Shown piece after piece: positions 48,058-60,689 of a DNA stretch of 64,000 nt. The DNA comes from Pyrrhoderma lamaoense. Taxonomy: Eukaryota; Basidiomycota; Agaricomycetes; Hymenochaetales; Hymenochaetaceae. A program made the translations under genes and the position numbers. Position 1 is the stretch's first letter; every line of letters begins with the position of its first letter. The DNA is taken from contig NBAZ01000014.1 of NCBI GenBank assembly GCA_002794735.1, forward strand, positions 124,001 through 188,000, in the 5' to 3' direction. The notes below the pieces were generated by a model. It made no database searches and had not been told where the DNA came from. It saw nothing but the letters and a program-made list of their open reading frames with translations.

Positions 48058-49600
48058 TTAGATTGCTACACACATATTATCTTGACCGCTTGACCCTTCA
48101 TTCACCTCTGTTCTCCCTGCTTCTTTCAAATTGATAAACATACGGCTTCCAAGTAAACATAAAAAGCCTGGATTTCCGAGAGAATCAAGGACGTAGTAAT
48201 CAATAATTGTAGTATCTGATAGCCAAAATTCAGTACGTTTATTAGACTGCAACATAAGATTCTATATCCGAGATACATTATTAATAAGTATTTTGGAAGA
48301 TCTGAATACATACATGAGATAGTAGATAATCTGATCCTTGATTATTACATTTAATAGTCCCGTCCCTCTCATTCCTGAGTTTTCCATTGACCGATTGCTC
48401 TGTAGAGCGTCAGTCCCAGTAGAATGAGTCCAATAATCGATGGTATCAGCCTACGGAGACAGGTAAGAGGTATGAACCAACAAATTTCTCGGTATGACTT
48501 TACCAATCTGCTACTTCAAGATGATTAATGCGCACGAGATCATATGGAAAGGAGCCACAGAATCGCACGCCCGCGGCAAGGACACCTATTTGAACTGTAT
48601 TCGTTAAGCAAAAAAAAATGAATTGGTTGTTAACTGATATACTACTTTTCTGTAATGCATTGATTTCAGCGATGAGTACGATCTTTGCAATCGCTTCACA
48701 AAGTATTGTTGTCCTAAGAACAATAGACAACATTGTATCTATCACAGAATTAGCACATATATACAGGACTTGATGTGTATAACCATACTATTTTCCCATA
48801 GGGCAAGGACACGGAGCACGAGGATGTCTGATCGAATATAAGCAAGGGACTATGAGGCGAATTGAAACTCATACAATCGATTATAATAATATTGAAAGCA
48901 CCTATTTGATGTTAGTTTTGATGGGATGGGTGCTTTAGCGATACAATACCTCCAATATTTTCTACCCAGAGACCAGTACTACCTAGAAATCAGCGGGATA
49001 AATGCTAAACTCTGAAAACAAGACAACTGTGATTACAACTGTAGGCTTTGATCAGTGTCAGTTAGAGATCATAGTAAAGAATGTCTTACGATTTTGTACT
49101 AGTAGCCGCATTGAAAGATTGATCTAATTATGGACCATAAGTATTTTTTTGTGCTCAAGACACATAGTGCACTCACAATAAAGCTCAGATAGTGCAGCCA
49201 TTATACCAAGATAACGATTCTGATAGAAGTAATAGGTGAAAATTATTTCTTACATCTTGGTGCCTAAACTTACAATAAAGAAGAGAATGTGCGTAAAGCC
49301 ACGCAGTCGTTTAGTCTATATTTAGTTCAGTATCCAAATCAAGAGATAAAAAGCTAGTTGGGAGCTCACCCAAAATACTCTATCTGATGCAGCGTGTTAA
49401 TAATAGAAGGAAAGGAAAGAATCACAATTTACTTCTTTGTCCATTGTGATTACTATATAAACCGTAAGTTCAAGTATAACTGCTTGTGAGTCCTATAGCT
49501 TACGGGTATCATATATAAGGAGTGTACAAACTGAAGCTTGAACACACTGTTCGATGAAGAAACCACGAAAGAGAATTACCGCCTCAAACGGGCCGCTCAT
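48058..49600 (-). CDS. DUF6533-like multi-pass membrane protein, copy C (two apparent frame breaks)
   Basis: Start MSGPFEAVILFRGFFIEQ, then TLLIYDT joined to LITMDKE. The microexon reads IEYF with only four T before GG (plus strand 49372-49375), where the other copies give x-x-F-W. Then come TKRLRGFTHILFFI, NRYLGIMAALSEL, DILVLRVLALWEN, NTMLSIVLRTTILCEAI, FCGSFPYDLVRINHLEVADW and CSLINVLNF. A second shift at the plus-strand run 48225-48228 precedes YVLDSLGNPGFLCLLGSRMF, followed by INLKEAGRTEVNEGS. One added base in each run restores the family frame. This may be a fresh pseudogene or a sequencing problem; the second is likelier because the same pattern hits conserved genes elsewhere in the window. 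Confidence 0.6.
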
Positions 49601-50543
49601 CCTCTTTGTATCTGTATCGTACTTTAGACAAGTTTGAAAAAGAAATCTTCTGCTTAAAGATGAACTGGTTGATATAGGAAGAGATACATCACTATTGCGG
49701 TGTAAGTAGGTTTCATAGTTTCCCTAGCACTGTCTGATGCGTGCGAATGATATGATGAATGATTGTTATGAAGAAAAAACGCCACGTAGGATATAAGGCA
49801 ACGTCCAAAGCTAAGCTTATTATTTTCGTTATAGTGTTGTATCGGATTAGAACCAATGTTAACGACACAGAAATCCAATAATAATACACTGTCTTCCTTT
49901 TATTTGAAACGATCTGGTTTCTTGAAATCAACGATAGTCCCAGCCCATTAGCAAATTTCAAGACTATAGTAGTAGTCCTAGCATAGTGAAGAAAGCTTTG
50001 GAGGAGCTACAGCGTTGTACCGGCCATACTGTGCTCACTACATGATTGTCGATATTAAAACCATGAGTGCTGGTAGAGACCATTATCATCATATCACGTC
50101 GTAGCATCAATGGGCTTCCCATAATGGAAAGCAAAGTTCTTTATTTTCAATTTTACGGCGGTCATGATGCGCGGGAAAAGAATGATGTATAGTACTTCCC
50201 GAAACAACAAAATCTAACATTTCAGGTCGCTTTTAGTTCAAATAAAGCAGTTCGAAGCTGAAACCATCAGTTTACGATTGATAATTATAACATTGTATGT
50301 ATACTGATGAAAAAAAAACATGCGCCACAGCTTTTCTTTCTATAGCTATATCTTGAAAGGACATAAATGGCATCTCAATTGCTCTATTTTATGATAGCGT
50401 TTCAATATGAGACATTTCATGTTTCAAGTTGATCAGGCTCTGATATTTTTGATTACTAGTGCCTGATAAGTAAAGAAATACTTAATAAAACATCAATAAA
50501 TCATGGTTACAGTTTCTTTAAGCACTATTATAGACTTCTGTAT
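49601..50543. other. ~0.9-kb interval, no gene recognised
   Basis: Upstream of copy C and downstream of copy D on the same strand. The frame 49713-49961 (minus) is open but has no family blocks. AT-rich. Confidence 0.45.
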
Positions 50544-52244
50544 CTAGTGGGTATTTGAAATAAGGGGTGTTAGTAGAATGTTCAGTTCATATGGTGAATA
50601 ACGGTGATGCATACCGGAAGACCCACCGGGAATATTGAATTGAGGATCACTAATACTACTCCTTGTAGGCGGAGGAGCATCTGACTGTTCATACACTTGA
50701 GGTTTTCCAGCCTCTTTCAGCGTGATAAACATTCTACTTCCTAATAGACTCAAAAAACTTGAACTTCCAAGAACACCAACAACATAGTTAGTATTTTGTA
50801 GGTTTACAATGTTTATCACATTGCAAGTTAAAATGCTGTAATATATATAGTCATGTAAGCCAGTCAGAAGTATATATGAATGATATTCCCATACAGCAAG
50901 TAGCAGTAAATATGATCCTTAATGATTACACTCGGAATATCCTTCATTTTCATTTTCATTGATCTCCAATGCTGTAGGCCTGTATAGCAGGATAATACTA
51001 GTAAAATAAACCCAAATGTTATACGGATCAAGCTACAAAAAGGATAAGTTTATGGTATTTTATTTTATGCATACTTACCAGAGTGCTATTCCCATAATTT
51101 CTATTTGCCCGTATGTACCAACATATGGGTGTGTAGTACAGTAGGTAAGTTTCAGGATTGCAGAAACATGAATAGTATGCGCTTGGACTGTAGCTATTCA
51201 GAGAGCAATACTTGGATATGAGAGTATGAGCGATACCAAAGAGCATCTTGCCAATTTTAAGGCCAATAATGATTTCCTCGATCACTTCAAGGACTAAAAT
51301 ACTTCTCAAAATAATTTTCATAGTCCTGTCTACAAAAATTAGAGGAATATAAGTCCACTTGTAATCACTCACTGTTTCCCCGTAATGCAAGGAGACGAAC
51401 CACAAGGATATCTACCGCACATCAGACCTCTATAGCCAAGCACACATGCGTGTTTTAGTAACATACAGTTAACTACATTGACGATAATGGCGTCTGAAAA
51501 GTGTTGTTAATCCTCTCATATATTCAGTAAGTCGCAACAACATACCCCCAATAGCATACGACCATACACCGATGAAACCTGTATGACTTGATTAACAGAA
51601 CTCGAACTGGTGTAAAAACTTTTAAGTAAGTATTACATCTGAGTTTCTTGTGTTAGATTTTTCTTAAAAATATTTCCTTGACAAATACTAACTTACAGCC
51701 TTGTACTACTTTCCAAAGATCCGACTGAGTTATGTGATAAGCTCTTGAAAGTACATAAAGTACGAAATCGGAAGACACCCACTCGTGAGTTGACACAACG
51801 TAGACACAATACCAATATATCGAATCTATCCATATGAGAAAGTCTAGGGAGACTTACGTACGTTGTGTATACAATGAAACTCACAATAAAGAAGAGTATG
51901 TGATTAAGTGGAATTCTGTACCATTTTTTAATCTGAAATATGTTTCAAGTCGAGCTGGTAAGAGTAAAACTATCTTGAAGCTTACCGTGACCCAGAAGTA
52001 CTTGATCTATAGCACAGCGTTAGCCAGATAGGTATATGTGACTTTGAGCTCACTTCTTTATCCATTGTGGACACTGTACTTTGAATTAGTACAGGAAGAG
52101 TGCGATAGCCTAGTAAGACTCACAATTGTTGTAGACGATGAGTGAGCATACTTGTATGCACTGCTCGGTGTACTGACCATGGACGATAGATGGAACTCTG
52201 AATATATTCAAGTCGATCGGTGTTCCGTAATAAGGAATGAGCAT
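50544..52244 (-). CDS. DUF6533-like multi-pass membrane protein, copy D
   Basis: Start MLIPYYGTPIDLNIFR, then SLIVYNN joined to LSTMDKE, so the usual Asp-Thr of YDT is Asn-Asn and the next Ile is Ser. Microexon IKYFW, then IKKWYRIPLNHILFFI, IRYIGIVSTL, GVWSYAIGG, DILVVRLLALRGN, TMKIILRSILVLEVIEEII, and the C-terminal NLQNTNYVVGVLG, SFLSLLGSRMFITLKEAG. The tail is Ser/Pro-rich (APPPTRSSISDPQ). Splice sites are at the same places as in copies A, C and E. It is the most diverged copy in the first motif. Confidence 0.6.
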
Positions 52245-53877
52245 TGTTGAGAGGGATATGGATAACTGACTGAAGATCTACTTATACCTAGACTATAGAC
52301 GCGAAAGGAGTATACTTTACAACCTAGAAGTTTGACTAACAATAGCCATAGCGATGTGTATGTCTCGTACTAAAATACAAACTGAGAGATCTAACACCAC
52401 ACACCAATGCAGTTCAAAGAAACAGTGTCAGTTACCTTGACTATCGACATTATAATCAATGTAAAAACAGTTGGGAACTGTGTAAGGATATTGCATTTTC
52501 TTGTCGAGAATTTATCAGCTGAGAGGACTTCACAGCTCAGTAGTAGAAATCACTGAAGCAACTATCAAATTATGACAATCAGAATATCTGACGAATGAAC
52601 GGCAGATAATACGTACCTTCTAGGTTATGCAAACACTATCCATAAGGTATTCTTAAGTTTAGTGGCGTTTATGTGTAGTCTCTAACGCTCTATACATAGC
52701 TCACAAGGAGGCTTACAACATGCCACCATTGAATTCACCTGTCTTTTACAGTATTTTGGGTTTTATCGTTTCGTTGTCTCGTATTCTGTGTTGAACTGAA
52801 TCCTGACGATCCCAGAAAAGCTGTGAGGGCTCTATGACAACAAGATTTCTGTCTTGCAAGATCCCTATTCTGACATCTGTCTAGCAATAACTGCTAGTTA
52901 CTAGGAACAAAGGGATTGAATAGAGAGAATGTTCTTATCTCAACTACAGAGCCTCCCCTATCGCGGTAATTTGTCAACTCCGTGCACGCTCTATTGTATT
53001 TAGAACCAAGGAGATAGGAGATCTTCACAATAAACCTTAATATGCGGTGCACAATACTTTAGGAAAGTTATGCGACAAATCCGTGCACATCAAATATCAA
53101 AATATGAAAGAAATCTATATTAGTATATAGCGTTTGAAACTTGATCAGCCGGTTATATAAGAGCGCTTTTTGGACAAACATATCAAACAGAACCCTGGTT
53201 TTCTCGTAATACAATCATGTATTTAACTATGTATATTGTTTGATGACAATTGATGAATTGTGTATGCTGACAAACCTGAGATATGATGCGGATTACTAGA
53301 TATTGTGAGCTATGGAGTACCGATATCCAAATCATCTAAAATCATCTATCAACAGGATATAAATATGTTATTTATGCTTGGGATAGTCCTTCTTTTACTA
53401 GCTAGACTTTACTATTTCCTCTTAAGTAGAGGAGCTCGAACTCATATCTGCAGGCATATTACAGTAGAGTGAGGTTTTGTATACCATCCGTTCCTACTAT
53501 TTCAAAACCAAGATATCAATATCGATTCGGTTGCCAATGCTTAGAATGATTATTCGCTAGCTAGTGCATTGCTTTCTCAGAGCTTTATCAAGCTCATTCG
53601 TATTTGTAAGTTAGATACTCAAGTAGATATCTTCACACTGATACGAGCTAGTCCTTAGACTGCAGCACTGTGATGCCGGATCTAGGAATACCGCCTCCAG
53701 AAAGCTGTATGTCATGAGCTTTTCTGAAATTGAAATTGCTAGATCTTCTAGGAACTGTTGTGGAAAACTAAGCAAAGCTTGTGTCTACAGTAATCTCAGT
53801 ACTACTGTTAGTAGCGAGCAACCGACCGTCTAGTCACAGCGTCAAAGAGTGAGGATATAATAGAAAAATAGACAATA
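52245..53877. other. 1.6-kb interval, no gene recognised
   Basis: Lies between copies D and E, both on the minus strand. No family block, open frame above 80 codons, or repeat was recognised. Confidence 0.45.
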
Positions 53878-55480
53878 CTACACTACTATCGTACCAGATT
53901 GCTGAACAGCAGGGATTGCAAACTGCATATTACTCTGACTTCTGCCTTCACTTTCTTGATCATCTAGCCCGTCATTCACCTCCGTTTTCCCTGCATCCTT
54001 CAGATTAATAAACATCCGACTACCAAAAAGACAAAGAAAACTAGGATTTCCGAGAACTTCGAAAACATATCCACTATAGTTTGCGGTGGTTGCAACAACG
54101 CTATTATTGGCCACAGTATTTATCACACTGCAGAACAGGACCCTGTAATCATGTTATATCAAGCAATATAAAAGCTGATAAAGGGGAGCTTACATAAAAT
54201 AATAAATGATCTGATCTTTTATCATAATATTTATGAGATCCGATTTCTTCATTCCAAGTGATCTCCAGTGGCCGACTGTTTTGCAGAGCGCCAAAACTAG
54301 TAATGTGAACCCAATAAACAGTGTTATTGACCTAGCGAGTCACGTTAGTTTATATTATACAATAACTGTGTGAACTTACCAGTCCGCTAAAGCGAATTTC
54401 ATTGAATATATTATCCTATTTTGGTCGGAACCGCAATATGCTACTCCTGAGATAATTGGATTTGCTTGGACTGCGACTTTTAATACGCTATCCAAGAAGA
54501 TACTTAATTACGCACAGTCTCGTAAAATAGTAATTTTGGCGATAAACACTATTTTTACAATTGCCTCACACACTATAAGAGTCTTGAGAACAATAGACAG
54601 TATTTTGTCTGGAAAAGTCAGTAAGAGAGAGTAGATATTGGGATAACCATACTTCCTCCCCATAACGCAAGAACACGAAGTACAAGAATATCTATATATC
54701 GGTAAGAATTATTTTTTTATCGATAATAGTAGAACATACAATCAATTATGATGATACTGGAAGCGCCTGATTTACATTAGCTTTAGTATGTGTTGTGGAT
54801 TGATGAGATTTTACCCCCAATATTTTGAATCCATTCGGTAATTTGACCTAAAAGTTTAGAAGCATGAATTGCTGTCTCGGCAAAGTGGAATTGAAGCAGA
54901 ATCACATCTGAGAAGTATGATTAATATCACTTGCTTCATAGACACATTTGAGACTCACTGTCTAGTGTTTACATATAGAGACTGGTCTATAATGTATGTA
55001 CCAGTTAGATATACGATTTTGCACAAGATTAATATTACTGGATTACGGAGTAGTGCGAATGACGCAGTAAAGATGCCCAGATATCTATTCTAATTGGAGT
55101 TAAATGTAGTAAAAAAGTGAAAGAATTAGGCTCACAATAAAAAATAATATATAAATCAAGGTGTACCATTGTCTCGTCTTGTGTTATGATTGAGTTTCAA
55201 GTTCAGCTTGAAGAAGAAGACAAAATCCTTTAACACGCACCCAAAAATGCTTGATCTACCTCAACGGCGTCATCAGTCTAATGAAGTAGATAATAATCTT
55301 ATGGCCCACCTCTTTATCAACAGTGATAACTGTAGTGATTGTAAGTCCAGGTAAATATAATAATAAAACCTAAGACTGACGCGTATCATATACCAGAAGC
55401 GTACACACCGCAATTTGAATGCACTGCTGTGTGAAAATGCCATTGATGATACTCGCTGCTTCGAATGGACCTATTGGCAT
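53878..55480 (-). CDS. DUF6533-like multi-pass membrane protein, copy E
   Basis: Probably the cleanest copy. Start MPIGPFEAASIINGIFTQQ, then TLLVYDT joined to LITVDKE. Microexon IKHFW, then TRQWYTLIYILFFI, NRYLGIFTASFALL, ITEWIQNIGG, DILVLRVLALWGG, DKILSIVLKTLIVCEAIVKI, CSVINTVANNSVV, YVFEVLGNPSFLCLF, GSRMFINLKDAGKTEVND, tail AIPAVQQSGTIVV. The N-terminus of copy C (MSGPFEA, FIEQCVQ) is its nearest relative in the window, so C and E likely come from a recent duplication. Confidence 0.62.
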
Positions 55481-57618
55481 TGTTCTGTATGAGTACTAGG
55501 TATGATACATAAAGGATGCGATGTTAAATCGCCTTCTGGGTAGACGAGACAAAGAAGAGGACAAGGAGAAACTGCATTATTAACACAGTTTATCTCTTGA
55601 AAGGAGTAGTGATGCGATCAAATAGAAGAGCCTGGCATCTATCCGAGCGGGAAGGGACATATGATGGGTGATAGATCTCGTGTAGGAGTTATATTGAGAA
55701 GCTGATGAAAACAATGTACACGTAAAACAGCATTGTGATGATGGATAGTTTAAAGCCAGAGGTTAGACAGAAACTAGTCTATAGCTGATACAAAGAGTAG
55801 TTTTAGTCCTTTGGGAAGCCTGGGCAGAAAATCCAACTACAAATTACCAAAGAGCATTGTAAAAAACACAAAACACAATGGTAAAGACGGAAACAGATAG
55901 CCGAAACCTCCTTGAAGATTACTTCTATATCAATATACTACACGTGTCAGCTTTTTATATGATTGATTGATTGATTGCTGCTTCAAAGATTAAGGTCAAT
56001 AAAATGCTGATTTTGGAGGTTACGTTACATTGCCATCTCTTTGACTCGATATTCAGATGCACAGCCCGCACTAACTGGAATTTTGAGGTATAATTAAGTT
56101 TCTTTATCCATGGTTAAACGTGCAACAACACTAGTGTTAACGACATACATATACATGTACTTCTGAGTTTCGGCAGAGTCCGAGACTGACCCATGAAACC
56201 ATTCCAGGCTTCAGACTTTTGTATTTAACATTGTTTATTGGCAAATGTCCACAATTACCCTCACGCACACATTGATATAATATCTAGAAAAGTTAAGTAA
56301 AACCTGATGCAATAAAGAGAATATAACTTAAGACATCGCACTAGTGTGCAATGTCCAACATCGTTCAAACTAGCATTGTGGTTTGTCTTGTGGAGTAGAT
56401 TAACTCAGTTCAGTACTTTGAAGAACAAAAATGATCCTAGCATATATACATAACGAAGCTTTATACTAGAAAAGGGTAAGTTCGTTCTATAGGTACTCGT
56501 GTTAGGTATACATCTGACTTCTTAACTCGTTTCTTTATTCAGTGTAGTCACTATATTTTTCTCGATATCAGTCAGGTATATAAAACTCCTAAAGATCTCA
56601 TGATTATCGTAAATAAGGAGAGTGCATACAAAAGCCCATATTCATCTTTCAGTAGATAGCGCCTGTGTGATGGTTTCCGCGTAGGAAAGCTCAGGGTTAA
56701 CTGCAGCTAAATGGGATATCAGAATTGTTATGATAATACCAAAAACTCCAATGAGTATTCTACTTCGATTCAATTAATGCATGAGAGAGGGCAATGCTCG
56801 AACTTGCATCGGGTTCCCTACTATATTGACTTCATCGTGCATCTACCTAAAGAAGTAACCTCTAAATTTTTAAGATTATACTCACAGCACCAAAATACTG
56901 AGTAGAGACAAAATAATTTGTAGTCTCAATCACGGCATTATCTATCTTAACGCCAGAAAGGTCGTTGCTGACCGGGAACAAGCGAGTTGAACGTACTAGA
57001 TATGATATTTCAATCTCAATGAGACCAATCTTCTGCTTATATTTCATCATCTCCGATGGTAATATAAGAATGATAATAAGAAAGATTCTTGCTTATCATA
57101 CAACACATACAGTACATAACAGGGATGGAACATGGTGATCGTTCGGATTTGTAAATTTATTTATTATGTAATAAACTTGCAAACTATTTTAGTGGACTTA
57201 ATTGCAAATCAGGCAGTATCACTTCTTTTTTTTTGCAAATCGGTACGGGTTGTTTGTTGATATGTAAATTCACTTTCTTGCTACTGCTTATATTAAGAGC
57301 TCCATCTCCTTAAATACAACTGAGAATGTATAAGCAAGAAGCAGAGGATTATATTCAATTTTATTATAATATTGATATGAATTATATGAACGACGGCAAC
57401 GTTACATTCTTTTCGAATGGCGTAATATGCTTTGTGGATTGCCCTTACGAACAGAGATAGCTGATGAGAGATAGTATTATAACAAACTTCATTCTTACTT
57501 GACGTGGGCTTAGCACAAGGCATAAAAACTTGCTTAAAACTTTGTATGTCACCAAGTCAAAGAACGCCAACTTTTGCTGACCCCTTGTAAAAAATGTACT
57601 CAGTTTTCCCTTGAAACC
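55481..57618. other. 2.1-kb AT-rich interval with one gene fragment
   Basis: Apart from the DUF6533-like fragment listed separately (56531-56692), no gene was recognised. A short (TGAT)n run lies near 55963-55978. The right end should include the MDE1 promoter. Confidence 0.45.
56531..56692 (-). pseudogene. decayed 5' fragment of a DUF6533-like gene (copy F)
   Basis: On the minus strand a frame reads ETITQALSTER, a TGA stop, then VCTLLIYDN. After an AT-rich gap and a TATAG acceptor it reads VTTLNKE. These align with the first two exons of copies C and E (VCTLLIYDT, LITMDKE). The donor after YDN is changed (no GT), the first exon has a stop, the Asp of MDKE is Asn, and no IxxFW exon follows. 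It is a relic of a sixth copy. Confidence 0.6.
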
Positions 57619-58796
57619 ATGTCGAACACTATCGAAGCCCAAGACGCGCTCATCACATCCTCCGACCCCAATCATGTCAGTCATCTCTATAACATTTATA
57701 TCTTCCCTAATTCTTAGAGCTTTGTCTTAGCCTGCAAACCTCATACCGGAACTCTGTAGACTCTTCTACAATCTTGGTTGGGTAACAGGAACAGGTGGAG
57801 GTATCACTATACGGCTAGGGTACGTCCTTCTCATCTTCTTTGTTCGCAAACATACTTTACAGACTTTCCTCTTTCTCTTTTTCTTGCTCTACCATCGACT
57901 CCCGTCACTCACAAACCATCTCACAGAGATAAAGTTTATATTGCGCCTTCCGGTGTACAAAAAGAACGCATAGAACCATCTCATCTCTTCGTGCTTCCCT
58001 ATCCCCAGCCTTCTCCAACCGCCGATCGAGTTTTCCTTCGAAAACCTCGCCTAGCGTTGAAGGAATCTGCGTGCACTCCACTCTTCTGGAATGCGTTTGA
58101 CCTGCGTCATGCTGGCGCATGTATCCATACCCACTCTCAACATGCAGTCATGGCAACTTTGCTATGGCCTGGGAAGGAGTTCAAAATATCTCATCAGGCA
58201 CGTATAAGCGATTGTCTTGTATAGAATAGCTTATTAACGCTGACTGCAGGAGGTGACCTTCCACAATTACACCAGCATGTTATGTTCCTGGGTACTCATT
58301 AAGCTACTGTAGATGATTAAAGGTATCCGTAATGCTGGAATGGGATCAGCATTGTCTTACCTTGATACCCTCATCGTCCCAATCATTGAAAACACGCCTA
58401 ATGAGGAAGATTTGAAAGATAGTATGGCAGAAGTAAGTCTGCCAAGAGTATAATGGTATAAGAAGGATATACTCAAGCACGTTATATAGGCCATGAAGGA
58501 ATATCCTAATGCCGCTGCCGTTCTTGTCAGGAGACATGGTATTTATGTATGGGGTGGGTCCACATTCTAGTGATTGTATTCGCGATTATTGTTGTACTAA
58601 TCATGCTTCTATCGCCTTTACTTAAGGTCCTGACTGGCAGAAGGCTAAAACCCAGACAGAGGTAGGATATCGCGCTATTTCAAAGCATCGCTATTTATTC
58701 ACCGTTTTCAAATTTAACTAGTGCTTGGATTATCTGTTTGAACTCGGCGTTAAGATGAAGCTGGCAGGTCTGCCTAGCGAGCTTAACACAAATTAA
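57619..58796 (+). CDS. MDE1: methylthioribulose-1-phosphate dehydratase (MDE1/APIP), methionine salvage
   Basis: Zinc enzyme of the class II aldolase fold that dehydrates methylthioribulose-1-phosphate in methionine salvage. Start [19 protein letters not shown]; then [39 protein letters not shown] (the Cys conserved in APIP), the zinc ligands in [23 protein letters not shown]. The next residue, the catalytic Glu of HQEM, comes from a 3-nt exon GAG at 58250-58252 between a GC-AG intron (58198-58249, 52 nt) and a GT-AG intron (58253-58312, 60 nt). Then [35 protein letters not shown] with the third zinc His, WGPDWQKAK, and [13 protein letters not shown] to the end. All catalytic groups are accounted for if the microexon is used. 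Confidence 0.9.
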
Positions 58797-59003
58797 AAGT
58801 ATAATTAATGTAAGAAAGCATGTGAGTACTACAAAATATGTCCAAGAAAGAGAAGCCCATGGGTCTGTAAATATGTACAAAAATTGTATGTTAGATATGT
58901 ATATCTGATTCTCATGTATGAGACTTCTCTAGCTTCTCCGCTTCAGTCAATTCATCTGTATTCCCACCGTGAACCCTTCTCTCATTACCCTCTCGTACCT
59001 CTT

Positions 59004-60538
59004 TTACAATGCGTTCCACTTCACTACTGCTGAGCTTTCTTCCATCGACTTCAAACTGCTTGCACTTGATCCGTGTCGGACGGCCATGTACCTTCTTGGT
59101 AACTCTCCACCCGCAAGACGTCTCTTCAATTCCTTCCTTTGCTTTTTCATTTCCTGTAATTTTTCATCAAAGGCATTCATCACAGTTACACGGCCCAGAC
59201 CTCCTAACCGGTTCTCGTCTTCAAGCCAAGCCTGAAATATTGGTATAGTGGATTCTGGAGGTCTGTAAGTCCCGGAGTTGTTATCAATCACAAGCTCGAA
59301 ATGCGACGGGTCATCGTCTATACCACCCTTCGTCAACTCGGAGTCAGACGTCACCGTTTCTTGTTCTGGATCTGCTTCAAGGTTATCCACTATTTTTTGA
59401 ACGAAGAACTCTCCTGCGTATGCCACGAACTGTTCCCCATCAGCGTGCATCATGTGTTTGCTCAAGAAATCAACAGCAAATTCGTCGCCTGTTTCGCTGA
59501 ACCTTAATTGTCCATCCAACGTAACTACATAAGTCTGCAATTTCCCACCAGTACCGTAGTCAACCATCTTAAGGAATTGATTGGCAATTGCTTTGGAATC
59601 AGATTCAAGTAATCCGTTTTCCTTTTCCTGATATCTGATAGTACCGTAAAGTGTACTCCTATCATATGAGTATACAGTACGATACTGCTTGCGAAGACCA
59701 TGGAATAGAATGTGGCCTAAGATACCGCTTCTAGAGTACAATAGACTTATAAAGTAGTTGTATCCAACGTATCTATGTTTTAATTCCTTAGGAACTGGTC
59801 CTCTGAGCTGAAGCTTATTTGCTACGAATACTGATGCTGAAGCGGGCTTCTTTTCGTTCCCAGTGATAATAACTGGGCTGGACTTTAGTGCATGGTTTCC
59901 TCTATGAATAACAGAGCCGATGACTGGTGAAAAGTGTTGAGTATACGCATCTAGGGTTATGTGTAAATATTCTGCACGCCACAACATTCTATTTGAAACT
60001 TACTTGGTCCAACTGTATATATGCGCTCAATTCCCGGTTCTTCCTCAGTCTTATCAAGTATCTTGGCACTAATAACAATCCGACTATGCTTTTTTATGCG
60101 TGATCCAGGGAGCATAGCAACGCAATATGTCATGAAGTATGGTACAACGTTTCCTCTTCTCTTTTTGACCTTGAACTCTTGTTCTGTGATCTCGAAGCCT
60201 TTGTACATCATCCCCGATGTAAAACGAACTTCTGCACGACCAAGTCTATCATCTCTGTCCTTTAAGTCTTCGTCCGTAAGTCTAAGTTTCAACGTGAAGC
60301 CTTCTTGAGGTACACCAGCGATTAACCAGAGGTCATTCCACACAGGTTCGCGAGTGCGATGTTTTGTTGGAGTCCTCCAGGTAAGAGCAGGCTCATCTAG
60401 GGACCTAGGGCGCTCAGGAGTTGTGATAGTGGCAAGCACGTAGGGATCAGCAGAGAGGTTGTGAATATCTGAAATTGGTATGTCGTGAGCACGATGAATA
60501 GTTATCAAAACAGTGTAAGTGGGCTTGGTATTCGTCAT
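59004..60538 (-). CDS. C2-domain protein conserved in fungi, function unknown
   Basis: Two exons: start MTNTKPTYTVLITIHRA, then a C2-like sandwich with ADPYVLATI, EPVWNDLWLI and LKLRLTDEDLKDRDDRLGRA, the last giving acidic loop residues that could bind calcium. The intron at about 60001 joins to a long second exon containing HRYVGYNYFISLLYSRSGI, HGLRKQYRTVYSYDRST, and an acidic region ending DPSHFELVIDNNSGTY. The tail is basic (KKQRKELKRRLAGG). About 490 aa. I know this layout from uncharacterised fungal proteins; it is not a decarboxylase, because no PSD motif was seen. Its stop codon faces that of MDE1, about 210 bp away. Confidence 0.7.
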
Positions 60539-60689
60539 GGCCGTAACATTGCAAGAAGTCCAAGCTATGACATCATCTATTAAAGCAATCTCTATTTTTA
60601 GAACGATACATGTGATATACAGTTTAATTAATTAATATGTATTCTGAATTAAAGATAAAAATGTTATCATAATCATGTTGATTCGATTA

